Assembly: GCA_022605405.1 (NCBI GenBank)
Contig: JABYQQ010000015.1
Location: 930,001 to 994,000, forward strand
DNA from: Earliella scabrosa
Taxonomy: Eukaryota > Basidiomycota > Agaricomycetes > Polyporales > Polyporaceae
Length of the DNA stretch: 64,000 nt
Direction: 5' to 3'
Within the stretch, counting starts at the first letter, position 1; every line of letters starts with the position of its first letter. The position numbers and the translations under genes were made by a program. This document shows positions 1 through 11,328 of the stretch, piece after piece. Below the pieces are notes generated by a model. That model had not been told where the DNA came from. It saw nothing but the letters and a program-made list of their open reading frames with translations, and did no database searches.

Positions 1-762
1 CTGAGGCACGAAGCCTTGCCACGAAGCTGGGGTTAATCTCCGACCCCATGATTGTAGAGTTCAAGTTTCCGAAATAGTCTCCAGTCTCCAATGTATTCAG
101 TTACCAGAGTTCAACGAATATGTGAATGGCATACCGTTCGATTTGTACTGGTGGCAGTGGCTCTAGCACATGCTGCTCACTGTGCTATCATCGAGCGTAA
201 GTTATGGACTTTCAGCCTGAGAGGCTTGGAGAGGCTCGCCCTGACCCAAGCTGCCGGACCGCGGCCCGAGGGAGCCGTGAAGTTCAACCACGCTAAGCGC
301 TCACCGCCCAGCGTACCTACTTACCGTTTTCATCGCTACCTGCAATTCTTAGGGACGACAGACTTGTCAAGGTCCGTTCGTCTTCATGCTCATCTACCTC
401 AGGATGATAAGGATACGATCATGATGTCGTCTCCAGCAAGCCATCGCGCAAGGTGACGTCCTACTCGTCACGGTTGAAGTCATGACCCCCTCTACTACGC
501 CTCTACTCGCATCTGGTACAAAGTGTCCTTGCGGCGGGTGGAACGCCACAAAGTCCATCAACCCCAGGTTGGCTCGTTTCGTACTACGCCGCCCTCGCAC
601 TGGAATGCATCGTGCTGACGCTCGCTTGAGCAGCACTAACGGTGACAGATGCAGAAACATGACGGTCGACTCTCTCCGAGGTCGGGCATGGAAGGGCGGA
701 GATAGTGACTCATGTACGCGCGCAGCTTGGCCTCTGTTCGCCCCCGCAACGTCGTAGAAGAG
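1..762. other. Upstream intergenic, no supported gene
   Basis: I found no gene here. The open frames are short, have no recognisable motif and are not joined by convincing splice sites. The 3' part is the promoter of the small secreted-protein gene. A gene end from outside the window could reach into the first few hundred bases. Confidence 0.5.
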
Positions 763-769
763 TATAAAA
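763..769 (+). promoter_or_regulatory. TATA box of the small secreted-protein gene
   Basis: TATAAAA lies about 130 nt upstream of the ATG at 898, followed by a C/T-rich leader. Spacing and strength fit a real core promoter for a highly expressed fungal gene. Confidence 0.6.
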
Positions 770-897
770 CGATTGCCTATACTCTCAATGCCCCCAGAGT
801 CCGCTCACCAACCCACGCACACACAGTCGCAGTGAGCTCGGCTCTTCACCTCCTCTCCCCTCCCCGTGGTACTGACAACGTCTTCTCCGAACCAGAT

Positions 898-1257
898 ATG
901 CAGCTCGCCAACTTCGTCCTCGCCGCCTCTGCGCTCTTCGCCTCCGCCGCGGCCTCGCCCGTGCGTCAGCCATCGTCCATCGAGGAGAACCCTGTCACGG
1001 TGAGTACGAACACAACTACCACTCTGAAGGACCGTCTCCTGACACAGGACTCACTTATTGCTCAGGCTACTGGCGTTTTCACCGTCTTCATGCCGGTCGC
1101 CACCGCGCCTGTCAACGCTGCGGGAGATATCCCGAAGGACATAGCGGAGGCTCTCGCTGGAGCCGCGGGCACCGCTGCTCTAGAGGCGAGACAGGACGAC
1201 ACGAACCCTCCTGTCACCTGCCTCCCACTCCCGCCGGTTGGCATCGTCTGCCTCTAG
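898..1257 (+). CDS. Small secreted protein, function unknown
   Basis: The predicted precursor starts MQLANFVLAASALFASAAAS, a classic signal peptide (short N-region, hydrophobic Ala-rich core, small residues at the cleavage site). A 66-nt stretch at 1000-1065 begins GTGAGT and ends CTCAG. It is in frame and is probably an intron, so the spliced protein is about 97 aa; unspliced it would be 119 aa. The mature chain is Ala/Pro-rich with a Cys pair near the C-terminus (TCLPL and IVCL). No domain is recognised. A TATA box sits 130 nt upstream. It could be a cell-wall or effector-like small secreted protein, but the sequence alone assigns no function. Confidence 0.7.
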   Translation: MQLANFVLAASALFASAAASPVRQPSSIEENPVTVSTNTTTTLKDRLLTQDSLIAQATGVFTVFMPVATAPVNAAGDIPKDIAEALAGAAGTAALEARQDDTNPPVTCLPLPPVGIVCL

Positions 1258-1750
1258 ATCCCGGTGACGCATTTGCTTGCCAGTGCTTGACCCAGCCGCT
1301 ACGAGGTGTGTACAGCCCTTGCCTATACCCGAAGATGGTGTGGTTGACGTTTGGTGTCACGGACGGTCTCGATTTGCAAGTTTCGAGCTCGCCGAAACTC
1401 GTTCTCGGAGGTTGCCTGATTAGTAGCTCTCACTGCGCAATGTTTAGCCACGCTCCTTACCATATCAATTCGTATCGTGTCCACTCATGCGAAAGGTGGA
1501 ATTGAAGGTCCTCACCGCGCTGCGCCGCGATTCCTGGTCTCCAAAGGAAAGATCGACTGAGGATCATTTTCTCCAGCATTTTTGGCAACAGAGACCTGCA
1601 CACTACGGTTACACCTGGAATCTTGGTTTCGGGTTTATCGGTCCGATCCCCGGATCTTCTCACGGTGACGACATTGATTTGGTCACTCGAAACACTGCAG
1701 TTCAGTGTTCACTTCGACGACACCTTCAAGCGATCCGGGTCGGTCAAACC
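1258..1750. other. Intergenic, nothing recognised
   Basis: This is the 3' flank of the secreted-protein gene and the promoter of the first C2H2-RING gene. An open frame runs into the latter from 1487. The paralogue next door starts right before its first finger, so the extension is probably 5' UTR. Confidence 0.5.
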
Positions 1751-2583
1751 ATGTCTAGCACTCCACCGCGGATCCGAATTCGGTGCGGTCAATGCAAAGA
1801 AGAGTTTAACTCCAGAGGAGAAAGCAGGAACCACAAACGCGTCTCCGGGCACTCCATGAACCCCATGTACTGGTGCGACGTCTGCGAGCGGACCTTTCTT
1901 ATGAAGAACGAGCGAGCGGCCCATATCGATCTCACCGGACACATGAGATGGGGCTTGGGACCTGGGGTTTCACGGATCGGGCTCCAATTTGAATCTGAGC
2001 GCGTTGTCGACGCTCACGCGGACAGTATTGACGACCATATTGATGCTTCCAGTACGTCGCTGGCATGTCCGTGACAGTGGCTTCTCCGTCAACAACTGAT
2101 CTGCATCACCAGAAGTACCGACTTGGAGTGGGTCGTTGGCGAGTAGATCTTGTACCTCAAGTCCACCGGCTGACCCACAATATGCACGGGGTGCCACTGC
2201 ACCCGAAACATCATTCTTCCCGCCAGGATCTACACCAGGGAATGGAGTGAAAGCTGATAACACAGTACGTACGACGACTAATTTATGCCCTTCAACATAA
2301 CGGACCGGACTCGTAGAAATCGCAGGCGCGATTTGCTCCTCCCCAAGCAGCCTACGACTGTAGAGCATGCCACAAGATCCCTACAGACCCCGTGGTCGCG
2401 TTGTGTGGTCACCTCTTCTGCCACAGGTTCGTAGTGCCACCTCTGTGGCACGAGCGCGGCTGACTGACTGAATTCAACCTACTACCACACGAACTCAGCT
2501 GCATTGTGCATGAGCTCGAAACGAGCTTGTGTTGCCCGTGCTGCGAGATGCCGTACCTGGTGAGGCTGCACCTCGAGTGCTAG
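1751..2583 (+). CDS. C2H2 zinc-finger plus RING protein, paralogue A
   Basis: Exons by phase and motif: 1751-2051, 2113-2264, 2317-2426, 2499-2583, giving 215 aa. Exon 1 carries two C-x2-C-x12-H-x5-H fingers (CGQC...H...H and CDVC...H...H). A Ser/Pro-rich linker follows. The C-terminus is a short RING-like module: CRAC, then CGHLFC, then CPCC, split by an intron at the same place as in paralogue B. RING domains usually recruit E2 enzymes for ubiquitin transfer, so a nucleic-acid or protein-binding E3 ligase is a reasonable guess. The start at 1751 is chosen because paralogue B also begins just before its first finger. It has two fingers where B has at least four, so it is a shortened sister copy. 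Splicing is inferred, not proven. Confidence 0.7.
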
Positions 2584-2952
2584 TCCTCACTGCAGCATCC
2601 TAGGTTGGACGACGCGAGCCATCACGCCCTATGTCCGGACGGCCTGCTCCGAGCAGCGGCCGGAAGACGCTCCGGAACTGTCAGCCATCCTCGCGAATAA
2701 GGTTTGCCCGTGTCAAGACGCATATGGCAATAGACGATCCACAAGAGCACGAATCGGACAAAAATCGAAGCACTCGACCGCCCGCGTTCAGACGGCGCCC
2801 CAGCGCTGCGCGTGTCCTTGTTATGCCACCCTTCACCGTCCCCCGCAGCGCGTCCCCCGTCTCATAAGCATCCTCTCCCACCTCCGCAACCCCCATCGAC
2901 GCTTCCCCCACCCACTCTGCTCAGTCCGTCCATCTAACACGCTACCATCGAC

Positions 2953-4725
2953 ATGAGTGTTCGAGTCAGGTGTCACGAGTGCAAGGAAGCCCTGCTTGGA
3001 TGGGAAACCGGACAACGACACGCGCAACTCACGGGCCATGTCTGGCAACCCGCCTACTACTGTTCACTCTGCGACGCGACGTTCCCAAAATTCACGGATT
3101 GTAACGCGCATATACTCACACGCGGGTTACATGCAAGTGTTTCCGGCCGTACGGGGAGCTCCCAACCGGCTACAGCAAGTGTTGTTGGCGCCGTGACGAG
3201 AACGCCTTTGTCGGAAGTCTTGACTTGCGGACGGTGTCGAGAACAGTTCAGAGATGCTCGGACGCTGGCTTCGGTGAGTTGTGCAACCTTCTACCACCCG
3301 AAACGCAGCTTCCGAGTCATGTGCCCCCGCTCAACAGCATCGAGAGATCGTGCATCCTCCCACCACTCAGCAGGTGCGAACTCCGTCTATGTATGCGCAT
3401 CTTTTTTGCTAGAACTCAACGACCGGATATGACAGCACGCGTCTACGCATGGTTTCCACCAGTGTTCCGTCTGCAAGGTCGCTTTTGTGGCGAAGGACAT
3501 GCTTGACAAGGTGAGGACAAAAGCTCATCAGACCGAAGAGCGCAGCTTATGGCTTGCCCGGCAGCACCTCACATCCCATGTCGCGTGCACGACCTGTCGC
3601 CTATATCTCGAGAGCTCCGACAAGCTCCAAGATCACTACCGCGACTCGCCCATGCACCCTACTTGCAAGTCCTGCGGCGTGAGCTTCGAGACACTGCATG
3701 AATGGTCTAATGTACGTTCCTTGAACCTGCTGAAGCCTCCATTCATTGATGGTACTAAAGCACCGAGCGGACTGCAAACCCGCGACTCCCCCATCTCAAA
3801 TCCTTCAAGTTCCTGCGAGTGTTGGTGAGACCCAGCACCATGCTACTCAACCAGCTGCAATCGCAGTAAGCAATCCACTCCTTCTGACGCGGATACACCG
3901 TTTGAGGACCATATGACCAGGAACCGTGCGATGGGGACGAGTGCCCCAAGACGACACCGGGTCCTCCCGATGAGCACGAACAGATCGCGGAACTCGAGTT
4001 CAGTCTCGAGCTCGAGTCTGACGCCACAGCCTGCGCGTCGTCCGCTTCAGAAACCCCCAGCCTCGCGTCTGATTCAGAAGAGGAAGGCTCCCCTCCGTAC
4101 ACCACACCAGTCTCGACGCCCACCAAGCTCGCCCGCTCCGACAGGAGGTGAGCCACCCCGTGCCCAATGTATGCGTAGACCATATTGACACGTTCCGTTC
4201 TGTGCAGCGCGTCGGAGCGCGCATATAGTCCACTCGCAGCACACGACGTCTCCAGTACCGATCCCACACAATCGGATGGGGGCGTGTCCGCGCGGTACGA
4301 CGTGCGAGCGAGGATGTTCGGCGTCCTGCAAGGAGACAGTCACACAGCAGGTCCAGACTATGACGTGCGCGCATCGTCCTCTCGCTCTCGCTCCCTCGTC
4401 GACACCGCCTCCCTCACCGAGATCGACGCGGAGGTCTTGGAACTCGAAGACAGCTACGCTCGCACGGTGACTCGACATCCGGGGAGCAAGACCGCGACGA
4501 TGTCGTTCCACTGCAGGATGTGCCACCTGGACCCGTGCGTCGAGCCGGTCACGACGATGTGCGGGCATCTCTTCTGCCGGAGGTACGTCTCTTCCTTTGA
4601 TAGACAATGAGAGAGTGAATGGCCCCTGACGGCTCGGAAGTTGCATAGTGCAGGAGCTGGCGACGAACTTGTGCTGTCCGGTGTGTTCGAAGCCGTTCTT
4701 AGTGCCGCTCTACGTGGACATGTAG
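2953..4725 (+). CDS. C2H2 zinc-finger plus RING protein, paralogue B
   Basis: Exons: 2953-3273, 3436-3510, 3565-3711, 3761-3865, 3921-4147, 4208-4582, 4641-4725, giving 444 aa with all phases closed. Introns cut inside fingers. Joining 3273 to 3436 and 3510 to 3565 restores exact C-x2-C-x12-H spacing, which supports the model. N-terminal fingers start at CHEC, CSLC, CGRC, CSVC and CTTC, and CKSC may be a C2HC-type finger. An acidic Ser-rich linker follows. The C-terminal RING-like part has CRMC, CGHLFC and CPVC, ending in a conserved hydrophobic tail. It lies 370 bp downstream of paralogue A on the same strand, so the pair arose by tandem duplication. A ubiquitin-ligase role is inferred from the RING spacing only. 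Confidence 0.75.
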
Positions 4726-4963
4726 CTATGGAGGTGAGGCTGAAGCCTCGTGTACAGATTGAGCGAGACGATATGGCACGCATCACATGAGGTACGAGGT
4801 ACGAGAGGGCCTTCAGCATCCGCGAGAGAGCCTGGTGAGAGAGTGGGAACGCGCGATATGGACTTGGCTATGAGCCCAGGTCAAGGCCAGGCGTCGGTCA
4901 GGCAGGTTGAACTGCGCAACGGCGAAGTCGAGATGAATGCTTGCGAAGATCCGAGTCAGATGA

Positions 4964-7346
4964 TCAGGGCTCGCCATAGGTGTTGATGACCCAGTCAACG
5001 AACGCCGACCAGCGTCGTTCGTAGAGCGCTAGCGCGCGAGCTTGGTCGTCTGCGTCCAAGCACGAGAACTGGCGGGGAGAAGATGCGGTGAGCGGGAAGG
5101 ACGGACGACGGACGGTGAATGTGGATGCGAACGATGGTCACCTACCTTGAGGCTGTCCCGCGCCATCTCCCTCAGAGTGAGCAAGCCCGTGATCTCGCTT
5201 GCCACGAGAACCTACGAGGTGTCATGGATAGGTCGGCGGGAGTGGGCGAAGACGGAGGGGGAAATTTAGAGCGTACCTGGAAGAAGTCGAACGAGAGCCC
5301 CATGTTGCCGAACATCGCTGGGTCGTCGGAGCTCAGAGCGACAGGGACGCCGTGGTTCAGGAGGATCGGGAGAGGGTGCATAGGCATGGAGCCCGTGAGT
5401 CGCTATGCACGTGTCAGGACGAGTTGTCGTCAGTCGACGCAAACGCAAAGCTGTTTGAGGGCGGAGGAACCCACCAGAACCTCGTTCCTTGAATGCCCTC
5501 CAACCATCAGCTTGTACTCTCTAGAGGACGGGCCGAGAGGAGTATGGGGGCAAGGGGCGACTCACGAGATGGGACACACTTCAACCGCGATCTGTCGCTC
5601 CCTGCAGAGTTCCATGACCTTTGGGTGCTTGACGAGGGAGAAGCTGGACCATCGCGATTGACAGCATGAGTGACATACTGCGTTATCATGCATGCATATG
5701 CATCAGTCCACACACCCATGTCCGATGCGCTTCGTGCCCAGAAGCACTGCGTCATAGACATTCGAGTCGACCGCATCGCCGTCGCCAAGCGTCTCGCCGG
5801 CGTGGAAGATGAACGGGATGTGGATGCCGACCTCCTTCTGTCTCTGAACGAACCGTTTGAGCGGCGTGAGGTAGTAGACGAGCGGCCGAAGCGAGTCCTC
5901 GTGTCCCACAAAGTCGAAGCCTGAGGGAAGAATACGGTCAGGCCAAGCACGCATCACGTCATCGGGAACACTGACCACAGATGAGGTGGGGGAACTCCTG
6001 CTTCAGCGCGATGCAGTCCTCGAGGTACCATTCGATCTCCTCGCACGTCGCGTTGCGTTTGGAGCTATAGATGATCTATACCGAAGATCGTTAAATTTCG
6101 GTGCGAGTTGCCACTCGAGGACGCTATATGCGTGGTGCCGTCACCTTGGAGCCGACGAATTCGTCCTGGCGTCCTTGCTTTTCGAGCTCGTCTTTCACTT
6201 CTCTGAGGACGCGGTCGTACACGAGCAGCCAATCCCGGTGTGGGACGTTATCCTCTCCGTCCTCTCCGATCATGTATCTTGCCGACATTCAATGAGTGAG
6301 GACAAGAGGACAAGGCACAGCGCCACGCACTTGTACCAGAACGCGATGCGCGGCTCCGTGTATGAGATGCCATCCTCGACCGACGAGAGGAGAAACTCGC
6401 GAATGTACTCCGTCCAGATTGGGAAGTACCTCGACAAGCCCTGTCATGAGTTTTGCGCCTCGACTTAGACAATGGTGATGAATTGTGTAGGATGAGGAGA
6501 GGGTACCCACACGTGCAACGGCGAAAGTAGTGCCAAACTTTGCCCAGATCTGCATCGCAGAATCGTACCGCGTGTGTGAGTGTCGGAACGCGTACAGAGC
6601 CTGAGGACTTCACCTTGGCAGTCGTGTCGTGCGTCCCATACGCCTCGGACGGGTTGATTGTCAACGCAGCTACCACCCACTCGTCAAATCCTTCGGGACC
6701 TCCAAACGCGAACGTCTTCCTCGCATTCGCCAGAGGGACCCAAGAGCCCGGTACGTAGGCATCGCTCGTCAAGCTCGTCAGAGCCGTCCATTCGGGTCGC
6801 CTCAGCGGCCAAAACTCGGGCAAGACAGTCTTCAATGTGTCCGAGGTCAGACGTTCTGCGGTCCGGACGTGGATCGCGGGGTACTTGAGCGCGATCTGCA
6901 ACAGCACCCGGGCGCTGACCGTCGCGTCAAGATGGGCGTGGAGCAGCCCGCCTTTGGGCATCTGTCAGGATCGAAGTGAGCGATAACTCCAACACAAGTG
7001 GTAGTGTTGGGTGCCTTCGCACCTTGCACATGATACTGAACAACTTCGTCTTGATGATCGTCTCGCGCGCTACAAAGACAGCTCAGCGACTCTAGTGGAC
7101 AAGATATCAGCAGGGACATGGCTGACCTGTGAGGAACCCCATTCCAGGAAAGACGTGTACCGATCCAGGGATTGTAGGCGCATCTGGTCCCCAGACCGAT
7201 ACATTCTCCTCCGCACGAATCGTCCTCACGATGGCCTCCGCCCTCCCCTCGACGTCCGTAGCGTTGGCGAGGGCGTGCGCATCGACCCGCAGGCTCCGGT
7301 CTTCGGCAATGAGCCGTTGGCGGTTTTCAAGGTAGTCGTCGTCCAT
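4964..7346 (-). CDS. ADGF/CECR1-type adenosine deaminase
   Basis: Roughly 500 aa in many small exons. The first three are 7127-7346, 7023-7069 and 6961 downward. The metallo-amidohydrolase signatures are present in order: HAHLDA (zinc-binding HxH), HAGETLGDG (HAGE), a catalytic-His region TKRIGHG, and SSDDPAMF (zinc-binding and catalytic Asp). This is the pattern of the ADGF branch of adenosine deaminases, which convert adenosine to inosine. The C-terminus ends VINTYGEP at the stop at 4964. Many animal ADGF proteins are secreted, but this N-terminus (MDDDYLENRQ) is acidic and has no signal peptide, so a cytosolic purine-salvage role is likelier. One exon near 5480 appears very short. Exact boundaries of the middle exons are approximate. 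Confidence 0.85.
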
Positions 7347-8210
7347 CGCCCTCCACGTCTTGTGGACGTGTTGTGGATCTCGTGTATCCGGAGGCCCTTA
7401 TGGCTGCTGAGGAGGTCGAGTCATATACATATCAGATGAACGCTGGAAGAGTCAGGTGTCCTTTGTAATCGCCCCATCCCACGGTGAGTATAGGATGGCT
7501 GCACTCGGTGCCGCGTTGGCGTTCACATGCACAGATGCTGGCGAACCACGTCTTATGCATGTCGCGGGGCATACCGGACACCGTGCGTAGCGAAGGGGTG
7601 CGATCGTACCGCGACGCAACACAATCTATTTCATCCGTCTTGCCACACACAACAGGGCATTGTTATTCAAAAGGACTTCAGCGCGTCCGCGCAATGATTG
7701 TCAACGACAATTTGCTTGAGTGCTGAGCAACTGCGCGCGAGATACGCTGGTGGGCATAAAATCTCTTAAATACCTGCGTAGTGAAAGCGTCACAATGAAT
7801 ACGCACCCGGGGTGAACTCACCAAACTACTCGGCCAATGCCGTATAGTTCCTAGACCATGCCCTCCCGCCTCATTTGCCTGCAGGTTTGTTTCCGCATGT
7901 CTTCGAGGCCTCCCAGCAGGGATGGCATTGGCTTCCCAGTATCTCGTCAACGTTTGCGTCGAGAGCCTACACGGCGAGCGATGTTAGAATTTGACCACCG
8001 CCCGTCATCCCTATCGCGTCACGAGCTCAAAAAAACTTGGAGAGTGTCAGGGGTATGGTTTCGTGGAGAACGAGGAATGAGAAGTGTTGAGGAGGAGTCC
8101 AGACAAGTCACTGGCGGGACGATCGCGCTTTGGGACGCGTAAGCGCCCGATCCTCACGCGTTGTTTGCGCGTGCCAAACAAAGGCGCGCGAACCTCAGAC
8201 AGCGACTCCC
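7347..8210. other. Intergenic, nothing recognised
   Basis: 864 bp between the divergently transcribed deaminase and Csm1-like genes, so it contains both promoters. No tRNA, repeat or coding motif is seen. The short open frames have no features in common with known proteins. Confidence 0.5.
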
Positions 8211-10075
8211 ATGTCCGACATCTCAGACGACGATCTCGGTATGTCTCGTCTCCGTCTCCCGCAGCGCCGAGGACGTCTGAATATGTATCTTGAGGCGCGA
8301 CCTCCTAGCGAACAACTACGGCCCAACCACCCCCGCGCCGGCCCCGAAGAAGGCGCGCCAACGCGCGGGCAGCATCCGCCCTGTTCCCGGCCCTTCCACG
8401 AAACCCGCGTCCAAGACAGTCGCGGCGTCCAAGAAGCCTCCGCCTAGGACAACTTCTGCGATTAGCCTCGACGATGACGAAGAGGAGGACATCGTGATGG
8501 TCGAGCCGGCGGCCAAGAAACCTCGGAGTGGCGAGGCGGAGGCTGCTGCTCCTGTGAAAGCCACCGCGAAGAAAGGACCCGCTCGTGGCGGCTCGGGAGT
8601 GAACGGCGCGAGCAAGGCTGGGGGGCCGACGAAGGGCAAGACACGAGCAGAACCCCCTCCGAAGACGAACGGGACGTCGGGCGAGGCGATGGAGGTGGAT
8701 CACGAGGACGTGGTTGAGGTGGACGAGGATGAGCCACCCGATCCACCGGTGCAGCGCGGTAACAGGAGTGGTGGCAAGCAGACGAAGATGCGGAGTGGCG
8801 TGGCCACTGCTGCTGTGGGACGACCGTCGAAGACGGAGGAACGCCTGGCACGGGAGGTCGAGCGTTTGCGCGCTCAGCTGGATCAAGCACGAGAGTCATC
8901 CAAAGAGGTACGTTCTCATATTATCCATCCGCGCACACCCTTCAGAACATATGTTCCCTCGCTGCCCTCGTGTATAACGGTCTGTTCATTGCGCTCGTGT
9001 GTCCCAGATTGCTGCACAGCGAGATCGGCTGGCGGCGCAGTGCGAAGAGGTCTTTCATGTTCGCCACACAGAAGCCGAACAAGCTCTATTGGACTACAAG
9101 GCGCATTACGATGAGAGCATGAAGCGTGAGTGAACACGTTTCGTTGATCCCGTACGCTCTTCTCACGTCGTGTGCTGCAGGCAAAGAGAGTTTGATACAG
9201 GAACTCACCGAGCGGCTCACCAAACTCCAAACACCGGGCGCATCGAGTTCAAACCAAACATTCAATGCACATTTTATCACGCGCGAAGCAGCAGACTCTG
9301 AGAAACGCGGCTTGGAAGACGAGATCGCCCGGCTCAAAGACCTCGTCAAGCAACGCGATGCATCACTAGCTGGCAAAGAGCAGCAGATTCAGGCTCTTCG
9401 CAATGAAAGTGAGTGGTTGGAGCCGGCCTCATTCAGCTCTACACACAGCTGATGTAACTGTCGTCCCACAGCGGTCGCTCTGAAGCAGGAACGAGACGCG
9501 GAAATCGAACGATCGAGGCAGCTTGCGGAGCGCATGCCTACCGCTGGGCCATCAAAGATGACATTCGCAGAATCGAAGAATAGCCCCGTCGTACGGTTCT
9601 ACGAAGATCTCACCAACATCCTCATCCTAAGCGTCAAGGAAGAGCCATCAGAAACCTGGCCCGAGCTCAGCGAGGAGGTCATGCAGTGTGTCTACACTTA
9701 CATCAACGAGGAGGCGAACATCCACTTCTGTCTGTACGCTCGAATTGTGTCGCTGTGCTCTCAACTGACCGTCGCACCTGTACCTCAGCGCTGAACTTCT
9801 CGATCCGGAACATCTACGACCGGCCAGAGGGCTATCCGCCGACGGAGCGCATCGAGCGGAACAAGCTGGTCAAGAAGATCAAGTACACGCCATACGGACT
9901 CGAGAACGAGACGCCAGACATCGTCGAGGGCCTGAACTTCTTCAAGTCGCCATTCATGTTCTCGGATGAGCAGGTCCCGATCTTCCTCAAGACACTCACC
10001 GATTCCGTCATCGCGATATTCGAGACGGATGAGCCCGAGAGCCAGGCCGGAGGGGTGGTCGTTGCGACTGGTTGA
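8211..10075 (+). CDS. PCS1: Csm1/Pcs1-like monopolin subunit
   Basis: Exons 8211-8238, 8309-8907, 9008-9125, 9181-9408, 9472-9729 and 9789-10075 give 505 aa with consistent phases. The N-terminal part is disordered and basic with an acidic patch (SLDDDEEEDIV) and a nuclear-type Lys/Arg content. The middle (about 210-370) is a long coiled coil rich in Glu, Arg, Gln and Leu. The C-terminus is a globular domain starting VVRFYEDLTNILILSVKEE and containing IKYTPYG, the hallmark layout of the Csm1/Pcs1 family. In yeasts these proteins form V-shaped dimers at kinetochores or nucleolar rDNA and clamp microtubule attachment sites. The same job is inferred here. The assignment rests on architecture and the C-terminal motif, not on alignment. 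Confidence 0.78.
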
Positions 10076-10727
10076 AGCATGGACGATTTTTTGGATCAGT
10101 TGCTTGCATATGTTTGTTTTGGTGTATGTTCCGTCGGCTCGGTATGGTGGTGTTGGTGGACACATACGTTCATGCGTTTTGCATCTCTATGGAGAACTCT
10201 CAAATACCTGTTGTAGCCAGTAGTCTATGATTGTGTGTCTCTTGATATTGCCCTGATCGCCAACTTACTGACCTCGTCCCTCCCAGGTCCTATATGACGG
10301 CCGTCGGCGCGTCGGTAGTGCTACGTGTTGGCGATATGTATTTCGATCTACGACGGGAACCCTACGGCCGGCCAGCTAAGATCAGTTTGTCGGTGGGAAC
10401 GTGGTGTACATAACCAATTGAATCCGAAACTCTCTAGTCCGATGGAAGTGTATGGTCCCGTCATTCGAAGCAGCTCGGCAGGCGTTGGAGCGCTGAACTG
10501 TCACGAATGCGGCGCAACCGCAGGAATGGACTCATGACTCACCGCGGTACCGCGACCCATACTTAAGGTCAGACCTTGATCGATTCAAGAGCCATAGCTC
10601 CCCCGTCTTCCCGCCGAGCTACTATCATCGCGACCCAGCAGCGCCACTGAGTGTCTCTAAAACGTGCAAGACCTCCACCGTCCGTAACGCGTCTGCAGCA
10701 AGCAAACAAACACCAGACACCATCATC
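10076..10727. other. Intergenic, nothing recognised
   Basis: 3' flank of the Csm1-like gene and promoter of the DUF4267-like gene. No RNA gene, repeat or supported coding exon was found. Confidence 0.5.
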
Positions 10728-11120
10728 ATGTCCGCTTTCTCCCGCTCCCGCATCCTCCACCTCGCCGCCACCACGTTCGGCACCATATTCGTCGCATTCG
10801 GCGTGAACGCCATTCTCCGCCCCGACCACGCGCTCACCTTCTTCCAATTCGCCCGCCCGCCCGCCAATGCCGTCGACAAGCAGCTCGTCGACGCGCTGAT
10901 GGCCATCTACGGCGTGCGCGACATCTTCATGGGTCTCGCGATCTACGCCGCCGCGCTGTGGGGCACCCCGCGCACGCTTGGGGTGATCGTCCTCGCCGGG
11001 AGCACGGTCGCGTTCGCGGACGGCGCGGTGTGCAAGGTGAACGGGATGGGCGAGTGGGACCATTGGGGGTACGCGCCGATGCTTACGCTCGTTGGAGGGT
11101 TGCTCCTCGGCTCTGCGTGA
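10728..11120 (+). CDS. DUF4267-like small integral membrane protein
   Basis: A single-exon gene of 130 aa, unusual here because it has no intron. It has about four hydrophobic segments: FGTIFVAFGVNAIL near residue 18, IYGVRDIFMGLAIYAAAL near 62, TLGVIVLAGSTVAFADGAV near 83, and the C-terminal MLTLVGGLLLGSA. The pattern GVRDIFMG followed by a buried Asp and WDHWGY matches the fungal DUF4267 family as I remember it. That family has no established biochemical role. The start is the first ATG after a short C/T-rich leader. Confidence 0.75.
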   Translation: MSAFSRSRILHLAATTFGTIFVAFGVNAILRPDHALTFFQFARPPANAVDKQLVDALMAIYGVRDIFMGLAIYAAALWGTPRTLGVIVLAGSTVAFADGAVCKVNGMGEWDHWGYAPMLTLVGGLLLGSA

Positions 11121-11328
11121 TGAACGTGCAAGTCGTCAAACATTGAAGCTGCAAGACCAAGCTGCAAAGTGGCGAGGGCGGGAGGAAGAGAGGTGGGAGC
11201 ATGAGTTGTGCCCTCTCACAAGCGCCATCACCACGTTAACCACAGCATCATGATCAGGCATAACTTGAGAACGCGAAATGACACTATGATACTGGATTTA
11301 CTCATGTCCCTCCCTTGTCTTGGCTCGT

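Noticed and set aside
1487..1750. N-terminal extension of C2H2-RING paralogue A
   Set aside because: The paralogue starts directly before its first finger, and the extra residues have no counterpart.
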